Source of the DNA: Pararge aegeria | Taxonomy: Eukaryota > Arthropoda > Insecta > Lepidoptera > Nymphalidae | Length of the DNA: 64,000 bases | Assembly (NCBI RefSeq): GCF_905163445.1 | Contig: NC_053197.1 | Coordinates: 7,998,001-8,062,000 of the forward strand | Reading direction: 5' to 3' | Shown here: positions 42,228 to 53,215 of the stretch, one piece after another | How the letters are laid out: the number at the start of each line of letters is the position of its first letter | How positions within the stretch are numbered: position 1 is the first letter of the stretch | Program-made: the position numbers and the translations under genes | Notes under the pieces: model-generated | Told to the model about the DNA's origin: nothing | What the model saw: only the letters and a program-made list of their open reading frames with translations | The model's database searches: none

Positions 42228-42785
42228 CTATCTTGTGAGAGCTGAAAGCGGAGCCGGATGCTTCCAAGCAACCTTATCATTAAAAAAATCATCAATTGTA
42301 TAGTAACCTCGCTCTAATAAATGTGTTTTAACAAATTCTTTAAACTTGTGCATTGGCAGGTCCAAAATCACCTTAGGAATCATATTATAAAAGCGTATAC
42401 TCAATCCCACAAATGATCCCTGTACCTTACGCAGACGATATGCAGATGACACTAATTTATGACCATTTCTTGTAAGTCGACTGTTTATGTCCACTTTTTG
42501 TTTATAAAGACTAATATGTTGTCTTACAAATACTATATTGTTATAAATATATTGTGAAGCTACAGTAAGTATGCCTATTTCTTTAAACTTCTCACGGAGG
42601 GATTCGCGTGATTTAAGTTTATATATTGACCGTACAGCTCTTATCTGCAATATAAATATAGTTTCGATATCAGCTGCTTTACCCCATAACAAGATTCCAT
42701 AGGACATAACACTATGAAAGTACGCAAAATAAACTAGCCTAGCTATTTCAACGTCAGTAATCTGTCTAATTTTTCTGACTGCGTA
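42228..42785 (-). CDS. L2 non-LTR retrotransposon ORF, C-terminal 185 residues
   Basis: The frame is open throughout. The fragment begins YAVRKIRQITDVEIARLVYF, continues SVMSYGILLWGKAADIETIF and RAVRSIYKLKSRESLREKFK, and ends NDKVAWKHPAPLSALTR. It aligns with residues ~533-707 of the protein at 57652-59775 at roughly half identity, with about 10 additional residues at the end. This is the region after the reverse-transcriptase motifs (thumb and C-terminal domain). No catalytic residue is included. The element is 5'-truncated near 42788, the usual result of incomplete target-primed reverse transcription. Codons are intact, so the insertion is fairly recent, but the fragment has no activity of its own. 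Confidence 0.88.
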   Translation of the reverse strand, partial: YAVRKIRQITDVEIARLVYFAYFHSVMSYGILLWGKAADIETIFILQIRAVRSIYKLKSRESLREKFKEIGILTVASQYIYNNIVFVRQHISLYKQKVDINSRLTRNGHKLVSSAYRLRKVQGSFVGLSIRFYNMIPKVILDLPMHKFKEFVKTHLLERGYYTIDDFFNDKVAWKHPAPLSALTR

Positions 42786-42788
42786 TAA

Positions 42789-44522
42789 TTATTTAAGTTT
42801 ATTCAATTAAAACTTATTATCGTGACGATTATTAATTATAGAAACACTTAGAATTTATTACTGGTCACTAAGATCATCTTGACGGCTATGGTACAAATAG
42901 CGTCGATCGATTTTATGAACGATGTAAATAAATGTATGGGTGCATACCACGGCGCGCCGCCGATCACAGCTTCTCGTGACATGCTTGGTAAATTTCCCAT
43001 CAATATGTTCGTCGTTTAGGCGCTTTGCTGATCGAATGTCCCGTGGCAAGCACATAGAAGTAAAAAATTAATATTAATTTGGCATAAAAAAACTTAAAAA
43101 CGTATAAATACAAATTATACATTTATTTATGCATAATTTATTTATTTTATTACACAAACTACTAAAATTCATATTCTTCGCATCCTGAAACTCAGATGAG
43201 TTTGTTTGGACGCTGCACATTCCTCTAATATCTAATAAGTTTAAATAATACGCAATATCATATTTTAACCTTTATAAAAACAGTACAGTAAACAGCAAGT
43301 AGCACACTAATTAATTTAGTGTAGGCATACCATGGTAAATATAAGTTTTTTAAAGTTAGAATTTGTTCATTACCTTTTTACTGTATCTCGGTGCTTATGT
43401 TAAGCGATCTGATAATCTTACTAAGTAGGTACTCTATCAAAGCCTACCAAAGATCTAAGCTCCGCATCGCTCTCCCCTTTGAAAAAAGAGGCCTATACAA
43501 GAGGAACATTGATTTTCATCGCAAATCTGTTGAAATATTTCGTATGAAATATGTTGGCATTGATCATTTCGCTCTAGGGTTTTTTATCGCCCTATGTACT
43601 TACTCGTTTGCGCTATGCATAATACATCCTCGCATGTAATGACCAATATAGTACACTAGTCTCATAATGGACTAGTATGAAAATAAAGCTCAACTTAAAT
43701 CGTGCAGGATTTATTTTTTCACTTTTCAGTCTTTATGCTAAATAAATTGCACTTAGATCGATGCCGTAGTTTTGCCCACGTACCTACTGGCTACAGACTT
43801 TTACATTCATATTTAGGGCGGTCTGCCTTTTTTGTTTACTGTAACTAATGCTATTTAGATATTTAATTTTTTTATGAGTATGCGTATGTGTTAAACTTAC
43901 ATTTTAAAATGTACTTTTACAATCTTTGCAGGATAAGTGTGTTTTAAATACTAATACAACTTTTTATGGCAGAGCTCGTTCAGGGAAGTACAATAATCAT
44001 GCTTATTTATGCCGCCAAAAAGCATTGCTATATTCCAGTCTGAAGGTCGAGGTGCCGGTTTAATTACAGGTACATGAGGCACTCAGGTGTATAGACATAG
44101 GGCGGTTTTCATTATGAATCTAAAATTATGATTGTAACCATAGCACAGCGTACAATTTAGATTTTACTGTACAATACCAGGGATCATTTCTAGGAATTCA
44201 GGAAATGAAATTAAATAAAATGAAAATTTATTTGTTTACATATAATAATAGCAGATAAGGCGGAGAACTTCTGTTAAGTTTAAAACCTGCGCCAGAAGAT
44301 CTCGCTTTTCCCTTACAAAAGACAATTTTATTTCAATTTATTCATATAAAACATTTTTTTTTTTTTTTAATTTATTGTTCAAAATAAAAGTAACAAATAT
44401 TTTTTCCAACATAATTATCCATCCCCTTAGAAACTATGCGTTATTTATTTATTTATTTTTTGACATGCAAATAAAACATGCAGTGTGAGTGCGGGTATGT
44501 TATGTGTACAAGCATGTATTTG
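42789..44522. other. No recognisable feature
   Basis: The 82-codon frame at 43391 has no known motif and is probably chance. Poly-T tract at 44358-44369. Confidence 0.35.
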
Positions 44523-44644
44523 CAGTGGCGTGCATAGAGGGTTTGCACAGGGGCATACCCTGTGCATACCTGTGAACTCGTACTGGGGATTTCTTCATTT
44601 TATATTATCTGCATACCCTGTGCATACCTCTATGCACGGCACTG
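44523..44644. mobile_element. hAT-type MITE, 122-bp derivative
   Basis: The left terminus CAGTGGCGTGCATAGAGG and the right terminus CCTCTATGCACGGCACTG match the 38933 element. The centre is shortened and rearranged (GGGCATACCCTGTGCATACC). The flanking 8-mers TGTATTTG and TGTATGTG differ at one base, consistent with an aged target duplication. Confidence 0.8.
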
Positions 44645-45040
44645 TGTATGTGCAAGTGTGTGTGTGCGTGTGTATGAGGAATAGTTTGATTATGTGCTAG
44701 AACAATTATACGTCGCGTCGAAGTGGTTTCTGATTAAACCGTAACTCGATACATTACAATGTATGTAGCTCTGTGGGATTATCTTAACTAGAATCTGATA
44801 AAGACAATCAAGTAATCGAGGCATAAATGGCATGGCTTTGTACATATAACATGAGTTAATAGTTCGATTTCATGTAATTGAGTTAACTCAATTCAGCCAA
44901 TGGGCTAACGTGGCTGCATTACTGATTTATGCTAATATAATTATAAAACGAATACTTAAGTTAGTCGATTGTGATTTAAGGATTACAAAACTATTAAGTT
45001 AAAACTTGCATTATCATTTTTCTATTCATATTGAAGTATA
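44645..45040. other. No recognisable feature
   Basis: A (TG)n-rich patch at 44645-44675. Otherwise nothing. Confidence 0.35.
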
Positions 45041-45095
45041 TAGTTCTTCTTAGACCTGGGTGCGTTCGGAACTCTCGTCACTTTAGATTAATGAT
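45041..45095 (+). mobile_element. L1 LINE 3'-UTR fragment
   Basis: TTCTTCTTAGACCTGGGTGC, GGAACTCTCGTCACTTTAG and ATGATAACAA resemble the middle of the L1 3'-UTR. Short and diverged. Confidence 0.5.
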
Positions 45096-45151
45096 AACAA
45101 ATATATAGTTGTCACTAGTTTGATAATAGATGGAAAAACCAAATTGTATTA

Positions 45152-45221
45152 TTTGATAGAAGCAGGCGTTACTTTGCGGAAATCTATGATATATTATGAA
45201 AATTAAGCTTAATTTTCATAA
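45152..45221. mobile_element. 70-bp minimal Penelope-like insertion
   Basis: An exact 12-bp target duplication (CAAATTGTATTA at 45140-45151 and 45222-45233) brackets only 70 bp. The tail (GATAGAAGCAGGCGTTACTT, TGCGGAAATC) is followed by a perfect 28-bp palindrome (45194-45221) centred on AAGCTT. It is the same tail plus opposed terminal blocks as in the larger PLE copies, with everything between removed. Confidence 0.92.
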
Positions 45222-45233
45222 CAAATTGTATTA

Positions 45234-45614
45234 GTATAGAACTTGAATTTAATTTGACTTAGAAAGAAAACATGCTCGCGTTCCCAGCCTACTCCTGTGT
45301 GCTGCAGCTAAGTGGTCAAGCACGAGACAAATTTCACACAAGAAAACAACTCGGTCATACCATTTAAAAGCGCTCTCAAAATGTACCCAAACTGGTACGA
45401 AAAATTTAAAATTACTATAAGCCCATTTGAATTGAAAATATTGAATTCTAACTGGGAATTAAATTTAAAGAAATGTTCTTCATAACTTGTCAAATATCAA
45501 AAGTTTGTGTGTTGAAAAGATGCGTTATTGTCTTTTTCAGATTGTAGCAAATGTTATGTCGAATTCGTTGCTTTCATCGAAGAAAGAATCACAATTCGCA
45601 CTTGAGTTCGCCCC
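45234..45614. other. No recognisable feature
   Basis: Nothing was recognised. Confidence 0.35.
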
Positions 45615-45845
45615 TTTACAGTATTTGCGTACCGTCTATTCCACTAATGCATTGTGGCGCATTGGTATTCAGCGCAGTACCCACAATCCTGCTCCGATTC
45701 GATTCGCGATGAGCCGGTTATTAAATCAGTTGGATAAACACCACACACCTGTGCTTCCAGATTTGCATACGAACACATAATAGTTATTTGCATAGTATTG
45801 CATACGTTAAGTTGCCTATCAGTGTCATTGTTTATCAACGGGTAT
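45615..45845 (-). repeat. Dispersed repeat F
   Basis: Minus-strand blocks TATGTGTTCGTATGCAAATC, GGTGTGTGGTGTTTATCC, GATTTAATAACCGGCTCATC and GAATCGAATCGGAGCAGG recur on plus at 46910-47110 and partly at 48368. The conceptual peptides of the copies are similar, but stops and length argue against a protein. Class unknown. Confidence 0.6.
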
Positions 45846-45964
45846 TCGGCAGACTCGTTAAAAATGCAAGGGACTTACTATACATACAATAGCTTAAAGC
45901 AGTATTATTTTAAAAATGACTGTTTTTTTTGACTTGACTGCCACTAAATGATATAATGTAAATG

Positions 45965-46140
45965 CAAAAGTATATTTTTTTGTCCTTTCTTTACACTAAA
46001 CCAACAAACCAATAAACTTGGCATAGAGTTAGTTGAAAGGGCTGAAAGTAACGTAGGCTACTTTTCTCCTAGGAAAACAAACAGTTCTCACAAAATTAGT
46101 AAAAAAAAACCGTAATAAACGCGAACGAAGAAGGCGAGCT
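45965..46140 (-). repeat. Dispersed repeat E
   Basis: In reverse it begins CTAGCTCGCCTTCTTCG with TTCGCGTT and includes TGTTTTCCTAGGAGAAAAG and CAACTAACTCTATGCC, parallel to 8268-8474. Confidence 0.55.
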
Positions 46141-46142
46141 AG

Positions 46143-46318
46143 TCAGACACTTTTGAAAAATGTCTGTGTGATGAACATTAATGTTTTTCAGTGTCTGGGT
46201 GTTTATGTGTATATTAAAAGTATTTATGTATATTATTCATAAAAGTATTCACCAGATATCTTAGTACCTATAAAGCGAATGTGTGTACTGTCGAAGTATG
46301 TTTATTTATCTTATATCT
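46143..46318 (+). mobile_element. SINE-B, 5'-truncated
   Basis: Starts at AAAATGTCTGTGTGATGAAC. The body TTTTTCAGTGTCTGGGTG and TATTCATAAAAGTATTCACC is followed by a damaged 3' part (GCGAATGTGTGTACTGTCG). Confidence 0.78.
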
Positions 46319-46530
46319 TTAAACGAGCAATTCTTGTATATATATATATAATTGGAATCTCGGAATCGGTTCCCACGATTTTCATGAAATTTAGTATACA
46401 GGGGGTTTCGGGGGCGATAAATGGATCTAGCTAGGATTCATTTTTGAGAAAATGGCATTTTATTTGTGTTTTCCGGTATTAACCGATTTGGTGCAAAGAA
46501 GTTCCACGGGTCAGTTAGTTTTAATTATTA
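46319..46530 (+). repeat. Dispersed repeat H (GAGCAATTCTTG type)
   Basis: GAGCAATTCTTG, (TA)n, AATTGGAATCTCGGAATCGG, TTTCATGAAATTTAGTATAC and GGGGGTTTCGGGGGCGATAA form a text I recognise as a common lepidopteran interspersed repeat. There is no ORF and the family name is uncertain. Confidence 0.6.
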
Positions 46531-46909
46531 AAATAATGCTGCTTTAAGTGGTGGAAAAAGTAGTTGCTCTTTTAAAAAAGCTCAATGTTAATAATCAAAT
46601 TAATCAAAAAAAGAAGGATTGCCTTCTTTTTTTGATCGCGGGAATCGATTGTTTGTATTTGGCCCAGGAAACCAAAAAGTATTCTTTTTAGGTAACCAAG
46701 ATGCAAGCTCTCTGCAAAATCGATATCAGTGTAGGTCTTGTACTGTACATAGCTAAAGTATCCATTATTCAGTCGCCAAGATGCGATCTACCATTTTGCC
46801 ATACTTCGTCAAAATCTGGGTAGCGGTGGAGCTGAACATGGATAGCAAATAAACAAGAAGACCCACTTCCGCTTTTATTATATTAGAATAGAATTGTTAT
46901 AGAATAAAT
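46531..46909. other. No recognisable feature
   Basis: An inverted repeat AAAAAAAGAAGGA/TCCTTCTTTTTTT near 46607-46633 is visible. Nothing else. Confidence 0.4.
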
Positions 46910-47110
46910 AAGTTTAAGATGAATCATAATGACAAAGAACGTATATGTGTATCGCGGTGTAATGAACAAAGAACTATAATATGTGTTTATGGTAATGTGG
47001 AATCACAGGTGCATGGTGTTTATATGGCTGATTTAATACGGGCTCATCGGGAGTGGATTCGATGCGGAATTGTATGTTTGATATCAATACGCCGCAAATT
47101 ACTGATGGAT
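46910..47110 (+). repeat. Dispersed repeat F, inverted relative to 45615
   Basis: ATGTGTTTATGGTAATGTGG, AGGTGCATGGTGTTTATATG and GCTGATTTAATACGGGCTC align with the minus-strand copy 1.1 kb upstream. The pair forms a large imperfect inverted repeat. Confidence 0.6.
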
Positions 47111-47148
47111 TAGATACAGCGTAATAAGTTACAAGCACGTAATTACTG

Positions 47149-47400
47149 ACAGCCGGTTGGCGCAGTAGGCAGCGACCCTGCTTTCTGGGTCCAAGGCCAT
47201 GGGTTCGATTCCAACAAATGGAAAGTGTTTGTGTGATGAACATGGATTGTTTTAAGTGTCTGGGTGTTTATCTGTATATTATAAGTATTTATGTATATTA
47301 TATTCATAAAAATATTCATCAGCTATTTTAGTACCCATAAAACAAGCTTCGCTTAATTTAGGGCTAGATGGCGATGTTTGTAGTATATTTATTGAAAAAA
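47149..47400 (+). mobile_element. SINE-B, full length
   Basis: Box A TGGCGCAGTAGG and box B GGTTCGATTCC are both near consensus. The body is complete up to GGGCTAGATGGCGATGTTTG, followed by a short tail. It directly follows repeat F. Confidence 0.88.
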
Positions 47401-47649
47401 AAATTGAAAAAAATAAAAAGCTTGATTGCCAACACTGTTACAACCAGTAGTATCACTCGGAATGATGTAAAGATTCCCACGATACCTTGTGCACCCGAAT
47501 CTATTCAGGTGTTTAGTTCTTATAGGGCGCGTATCTATAAGAGAGATAGAGAATAAGTGCTGTTTTAATGCGACTTGGTGGGCTTTTACGATTATTCGTT
47601 ACTTTTGCGTAATAATAACTGCTTAACGTGCTTAAAGATTTGTTGTTTA
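47401..47649. other. No recognisable feature
   Basis: Nothing was recognised. Confidence 0.35.
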
Positions 47650-47885
47650 TTCTTCGACCGGTTAGCGCTTGACTGCAATTTTACCTGGCAATAAGTGACG
47701 ATGCAGTCTAAGACGGTAGGGGACCAACCTGTCAAGCATAACGGTATTGTCTTTGTCGGTAGGATAGCAGCTGGTCACGGCCAAAGCCTCCGAGAAAATT
47801 CTCAAACTATAAATTCCCTAGCCAAATCTCCACTCATAAGACTACAAGGTTCACCTCTGCCTCTGGAAGGTCTTCAAAAAAGTAC
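47650..47885 (-). mobile_element. SINE-C, 3' three quarters
   Basis: In reverse: GCGCTTGACTGCAATTTTAC, ACGATGCAGTCTAAGACGG, TTTGTCGGTAGGATAGC and GGTCACGGCCAAAGCCTCC up to GAAGGTC near the head. The first ~20 bp of the head are unclear. Confidence 0.75.
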
Positions 47886-48023
47886 CGTATTTAATATTAT
47901 CATATTATCATGGAGGTAATGCAGACTCTAAACGGTCAAGTGCTTGATTTTTTTTTCAATTTGGATGGTTGTCTTACACATACAAAGAGAAAGAGTGTTG
48001 GCATTTACAAGACGTCTGAGTCG

Positions 48024-48338
48024 TCTGAAGCGGTGATATCCCAGTGGGTAGGTGCTCGACTTTACTTTCGGGGGGCCGAGTTCAATTCCCAGCACGCACC
48101 TCTTACTCTTCAAAGTTATGTGCGCTTCAAGTGATAAAAATATCACTTGCTTCAACGGTGAAGGAAAACATCGTGAAGAAACCTGCATTCCTCAGAGTTC
48201 TCCATAATGTTCTAAGAACTGTATGGAGTCCACCAATCCGCATTGGGCCAGTGGTGGACTACGGCCTTAACCCCTTGTCATTGTGGGACCTGTGTCCTGT
48301 AGTGGGCCGGTAATGGGTTGATATTATGATGAATGCAG
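48024..48338 (+). mobile_element. SINE-A, full length
   Basis: The head TGATATCCCAGTGGGTAGG has box B GAGTTCAATTCCCAG. The body has GTGCGCTTCAAGTGATAAA, CTTCAACGGTGAAGGAAAAC, GTATGGAGTCCACCAATCC and CGGCCTTAACCCCTTGTCAT, and it ends GGTAATGGGTTGATATTATG. It is the most complete SINE-A on plus and a useful reference for the family. Confidence 0.92.
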
Positions 48339-48367
48339 ACTTATACATGAATCGTAGTATTATATTA

Positions 48368-48430
48368 CTTTATGTAATGATATCATTCAACTGATTTAAT
48401 AAACAGGTCATCGGGAATCTAATTGGAGCA
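48368..48430 (+). repeat. Repeat F fragment
   Basis: CAACTGATTTAATAAACAGG and TCATCGGGAATCTAATTGG match the core of repeat F. Confidence 0.45.
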
Positions 48431-48949
48431 TAACAATAGTACTAATAATACTAATAAATACGCTACGACACGTAGAGGCAGTCGTCGAATATTGCAAGCG
48501 TACGTAGTTCTAGATGTGCCATTATTAAAGGTTCAGCGAAAAAAATTAATTAAAAAATCTAGTTTTCAAATAAGAAACAGCAAACTCCTAATCTCAATAC
48601 ATTAGTATAGTTACTCAGTGTTTTTACCGGCTCTAGCATATGAAAGGTTATTACTTACAGTGCGATAAAACTTTGCATAACAATTCCCAATTTATGCCAC
48701 GTTACCTGCAAACTTGGATCTAACGCAGGAATTGAAATCTATAATTTATTCGAGAACATTTCTTACATAGGAAAATAATTGTGCTAATCAGTTTTTAAAG
48801 ATTAGTTGTAAACTGATTTTAAATTATAAGGTTAACAATACGTCACACAACAATACAGGCAATCAGCCCTTTATAATTCCTATTTAATAAATAGGATATA
48901 CCTTGTATTATATTAATACCTTCTTAAATATTTTCAGTAGACAATGAGA

Positions 48950-49145
48950 TGGTGATAACAAATAGACCCGGTGAATTTTGATGTGGGTTACTTCTTAGAC
49001 CAGGACGCGTTTGTAGCTTTAGCTTTACGAATATAGTTATCGCCATCACTACTCACTACTGTGTACGTATTTTGTATGTCATGAACGCATAAAAAGTGCC
49101 ATCTACATGGATAAAGAAATATTTCATTTTGACTTTGAATACCAT
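48950..49145 (+). mobile_element. L1 LINE 3'-UTR fragment
   Basis: GAGATGGTGATAACAA, TTCTTAGACCAGGACGCG, TTACGAATATAGTTATCGCC, AAAAGTGCCATCTACATGG and ATAAAGAAATATTTC follow the L1 3'-UTR with gaps. Confidence 0.75.
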
Positions 49146-49784
49146 ATTCACTATTTTAAATAAGTATTTCTTATAAAAGTATAAAAAAACACCGAGTGTG
49201 GTTGCATTAACTTGAATGTTAGTAATATGGAATATTTCTTAAGTTTTACACAACTTTTAAGTTGCATAATAAAAGGAGTACCTAGTTCGTTAGATGAAAG
49301 TACGATAAAAATCTCAGGTTAATAATAGAATTCTATTTAAAATCCCAGAGTCAGAATAAACTTTCTATAACAAATAGCATAGCATAAACTTTAAAATATA
49401 CGTGTCATTTCCGCTCCTATCTATTTCCGCCCTGTTTTCGCGACTCGCTACATCAAAACTGATAAGGGAAGGGTGAATGCACGAGTGCGTCCAGGTACTT
49501 GGGGTAGTGATGGGCTTTGTCGATTGAGGAGATGTATTAACATTCCACGTCTGTGCCGCGGTTATTGCATTTAGTAATTTAGAATGTTGTTCTCCTTCTT
49601 CTCTTTTATTACATTTTATTTGTATTTTTATCCCTGCTCAGGCTTATTGTGGAATAGATTTCGCTCTCGAATACGCACGCGTGATATTCTCATGCAGGAC
49701 GTAAAAATATTCTTATTTAACTACCTCGCTGTTACTTTTGGTCCTGGATTCTTATCCCGAGTCAATAATTGTAAGGTTACAAAT
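49146..49784. other. Unrecognised; GC-richer patch 49415-49570
   Basis: TATTTCCGCCCTGTTTTCGC and CTGTGCCGCGGTTATTGC mark a GC-richer patch without coding signal. Confidence 0.3.
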
Positions 49785-49900
49785 GCTGAGTCTTGCCGGC
49801 TTTTGCTCGGTAGAATCTGCCTTCCAAACTGGGAGTTGGGAAAGTCATTAAAAACAGACGTATTTGAAGATTAAGAAGTACTTATATTAACCAGTAATTA
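49785..49900 (+). mobile_element. L2 LINE 3'-UTR fragment
   Basis: TCTTGCCGGCTTTTGCTCGG, TAGAATCTGCCTTCCAAAC and ACAGACGTATTTGAAG match the L2 3'-UTR in sense orientation (compare 42130-42180 reversed). Confidence 0.65.
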
Positions 49901-50014
49901 TATTTATAAGTATTTGTATAAATAATTGAACTAAATGTGTTTTTCATTAGCTTTTTTGGTGTTGAAATTTACTGTCTAAAAATTTTCAATACCAGCTCAG
50001 CGTAAGGAAATAGG

Positions 50015-50150
50015 TTGAGACCACCATGCCTTGTAGAGCACGTTAAGCCGTTGGTCCCTACTATTATCACTGACATGTGATTCTAATTGGTAAAGCCCGC
50101 CACATAGTGGAGCATCGCGGTGGATAAAATACCATCTCAAAGAATTAAGA
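50015..50150. repeat. Possible dispersed repeat G
   Basis: TTGTAGAGCACGTTAAGCCG and TTGGTCCCTACTATTATCAC resemble a repeat I have seen in other Lepidoptera. There is no second copy in this window, so support is weak. Confidence 0.3.
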
Positions 50151-50599
50151 TTATACAGAATCCGTTTACACGACCAATAATTAAGCATCAAAATCCACTC
50201 CACTTTAGTAATTATTTTAGCAGTTGACAGTAATTATTAAACCGCTAATGTTCTAAACGTTTACCTGAGAGGAAAATGTAAAAAAAACTGAGCTAGCAAC
50301 ATTCCGCGGGTGTCAAGTGAGACGTGCTCGGGCCGTCTTCTCTGTTTTTGGACAATAGCTGAAAGAGGATTCCGTATGTTCCGTATTGTTCCGTAAGTTC
50401 TGTGTTCCATCTATCCTTTGACAGAGAAGGTCTATGTCCAACCGTACCATTATTTTTAATACGGAACGCCATGTTGAAATTTCCTTGAAAAATGGTGACA
50501 CTGATAAGTAAGCTTGTTTCTTATCACTTTCACCATTTCTTTAGTAAAATTTCCATAAATAATTGAAAATTGACATAATGAAAGCTTGAGTGTCTAGAC

Positions 50600-50835
50600 T
50601 TCACGAAACAATTAATGTGAGCCGATTCAAAAATCGATTTGGCCCATCACTAGTGAGGGCTGAGGGGGAGTGATGAAGCCTCCGCACGGTGCAGGAATAC
50701 CAACGTGATTAATGGATTCCGAGCGGCGCGGTAATGATAATGACCCCAGCGACTGAATCATCGGAATCAATGCTGAGCAATCTAAAGTCCACTTTGCGAT
50801 TCGAATGCTGTAATGAGCGCCCTTTGATTTGTTTA
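50600..50835. other. GC-richer island, possible conserved non-coding DNA
   Basis: GAGCCGATTCAAAAATCGAT, GGATTCCGAGCGGCGCGG and TAATGATAATGACCCCAGCG stand out against AT-rich flanks. Homeodomain-like TAAT words are clustered. No reading frame and no repeat match. A regulatory role is only inferred. Confidence 0.25.
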
Positions 50836-51099
50836 GTTTGTTATTCGTTAGTGAGGAATTCGTTAGAAAAATTGTAAACAGGAAGTTCGCTTTCAAACCG
50901 AGCCCAACAGTTTTCGACTTTGAAATTGAAAATTTTCACTGCAACACCCACTTTACAGCGATACGTTTTATTTTTGCAAGACGTATACATTTTACGTTGG
51001 CAGATTTTCACAATTAATGCACAAAGCTTTTATAGTAATTACGTATATATATATAAGTTTTTCTCTGAGGAATATAAAATTCGAACGGTCCGAATATAA

Positions 51100-51342
51100 T
51101 TATATCGGGGGGTCCGTGTTCGACCCGGAACGCACCTCTTACTTTTCGGAGTTAGGTTTTTAATTTAGGCAAATAAAATTCACTAACTTTAACGGTGAAC
51201 GCAAACACCATGAGGAAACCTATACTTCTGAGAGTTCTTCATAACGTTCTTAAAGGCTTGTGAAGTCTACCAATCGCCATTTTGAGAGGAGACCCGAGCC
51301 CTTTAGTTGCTGTAACCATTTGCTGATGTTGATGACCCCGTG
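51100..51342 (+). mobile_element. SINE-A, diverged
   Basis: GGGGGGTCCGTGTTCGACCC (box B region), ACGCACCTCTTACTTTTCGG, AACTTTAACGGTGAACGC, GAGGAAACCTATACTTCTGA and AGGAGACCCGAGCCC are recognisable. The first ~25 bp of the head are not. Confidence 0.75.
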
Positions 51343-53195
51343 ACTGTTCTAATGTGTCTATACATTAGATTTAGCAAACCCCCGGAAAATTAGATTTTTA
51401 CAAAAAATAAATGTTATTATTTTAATATTTTTCGGTGTCACCTCGAGGTTGCATTGATCATGAGCTCATGAGAGTCGTCATCAAAACATAATAATGCCAG
51501 GTTAACGTGTTACGATTCTACCTAGTTATTAGTACTATAAGAGATGGTGATAGCAAAAATCTTATACTCGGACATATGAAAGCTTCTATTGTCTAGATTT
51601 TTTTTGTAAATAAGTTATCATAACTTAAAATATGCTTCAAATCCCTTTTGTGCTCGGTATGAACCTATAGTTTTCAGAGTTCATCAAAATATAATATTAT
51701 TTAACCCAAACGGTACAAATTTTTGTCAAATCAAAAGTAGCAAAAAGCTTGTTGCTTGTTCCATTATCACAAATCCCTCCAGAAGCTCACGCGCCAAATA
51801 ATCTTTCGAGACTATTTTCAGACGGATCTTCTAAATAATTAACGAGCTTATATTAAAATAAGTAAATGTAGTAACATTACCACTGTAACCGAATATATAG
51901 AATAAAAGGTCTATCTATAACCTTGCTTGTATGTCTAACCTTCTAAACACAATATAAATTTACGAGAAATAAGCTGAATTTCGGAAGGACAATCCGGACA
52001 ATGACGTATTTTCATTTGTCATCTTTAAAATAATCACAAATGTCAATAACATTTGCTACAAGGATAAATGTATTTGCTTTTTTTATTATCACAAATCTGT
52101 GCGAAACCTCATGAACCGACAACAAAAATGGAACCAAATGAGAATATCACTATTTTGTATTTTGACGCTATGATAAATTACACCGTCTGGTGTAAATTCA
52201 AAATTTCTTCTTTTCTTTGGTTTCAAAATAAAGGTCGAAATAACTTATTGTTTGGCGTTATAATGAGAGAAGAGATACCTACTGTTTAAAACTTGTGTAA
52301 AAAAGGTTAAAATAAAAGCAAGACAATTAAAATGTATATTTCGTTACACTAACTGTTATGTTGCTTGGGTGTTATATTTGGAACTATTTAAAAAATACAT
52401 ATTTTGTAACAAATAAATATTTTAACAAATGGTATAAAAACCCGATAACTGTTTGAATAAAAATGAATGAATGTAATAAAAAACTAGAATTTCAATTCTC
52501 ATTTGCCTCCAACCCAGCTTCTTTGACCTCGTTGCAACACAGAAAGTTCTATATTTAAAAATATAGTAGATAGGTAGAACTTTAATGGAGGAATAATCGG
52601 AGAGAATTTCCTAACGTCAGCTCCATACTCCATAAGTCAGCTAGGTGGGATAAGCCGTAAGTAAATCATTGGGCGATGAATGCGCGCGAGGACGAGGATA
52701 GCTGATAACGGTTAAATATGGCGACCACTCATAATCGATTCGCCATAATTTTGCTGGAGAAATGCAAATTCAATAGGAATTCACTGTATGTGAATTGTGA
52801 AAATAAAACGGAAAATCTTTTAATATCCGATGGTATGTAAAGTGCTATCAATGAATACAATTGCACCAATCGATGAAGATTTGTTTAAGTCGCTTTATAA
52901 TATATTAGAACGGAATATATTTATTTGGAAAATACACGTTTAAATAAAATAAGATTACATTGTATGTGCCTTACGTGGCGTGAAACATCTAATCATCATG
53001 CAAAGACATATGGAAAACAATAATTAATTATAAGTAAAAAAATCAAGAAAATTTCATGGACACCGTAAGTACTTATCTTGTTACCAACTTTTGAGTTGAG
53101 GAATAAATAATGAAGAACTTTTATGTTAGCAGGTAATTTAATAAAAAAATTAGTACATACCAACATACTCGTAGTTAAGAACACTCTCGACTAAA
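51343..53195. other. Mostly unrecognised DNA; GC-richer patch 52640-52745
   Basis: No repeat or gene was recognised. The 73-codon frame at 52068 has no motif. AGCTAGGTGGGATAAGCCG and GAATGCGCGCGAGGACG mark a GC-richer patch. Confidence 0.35.
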
Positions 53196-53215
53196 TCACA
53201 CACACACACACAAAT

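Noticed and set aside
46919..47113. 64-codon open frame similar to one at 45644-45838
   Set aside because: The similarity reflects repeat F DNA on opposite strands; frames are short, differ in boundaries and lack any known domain.
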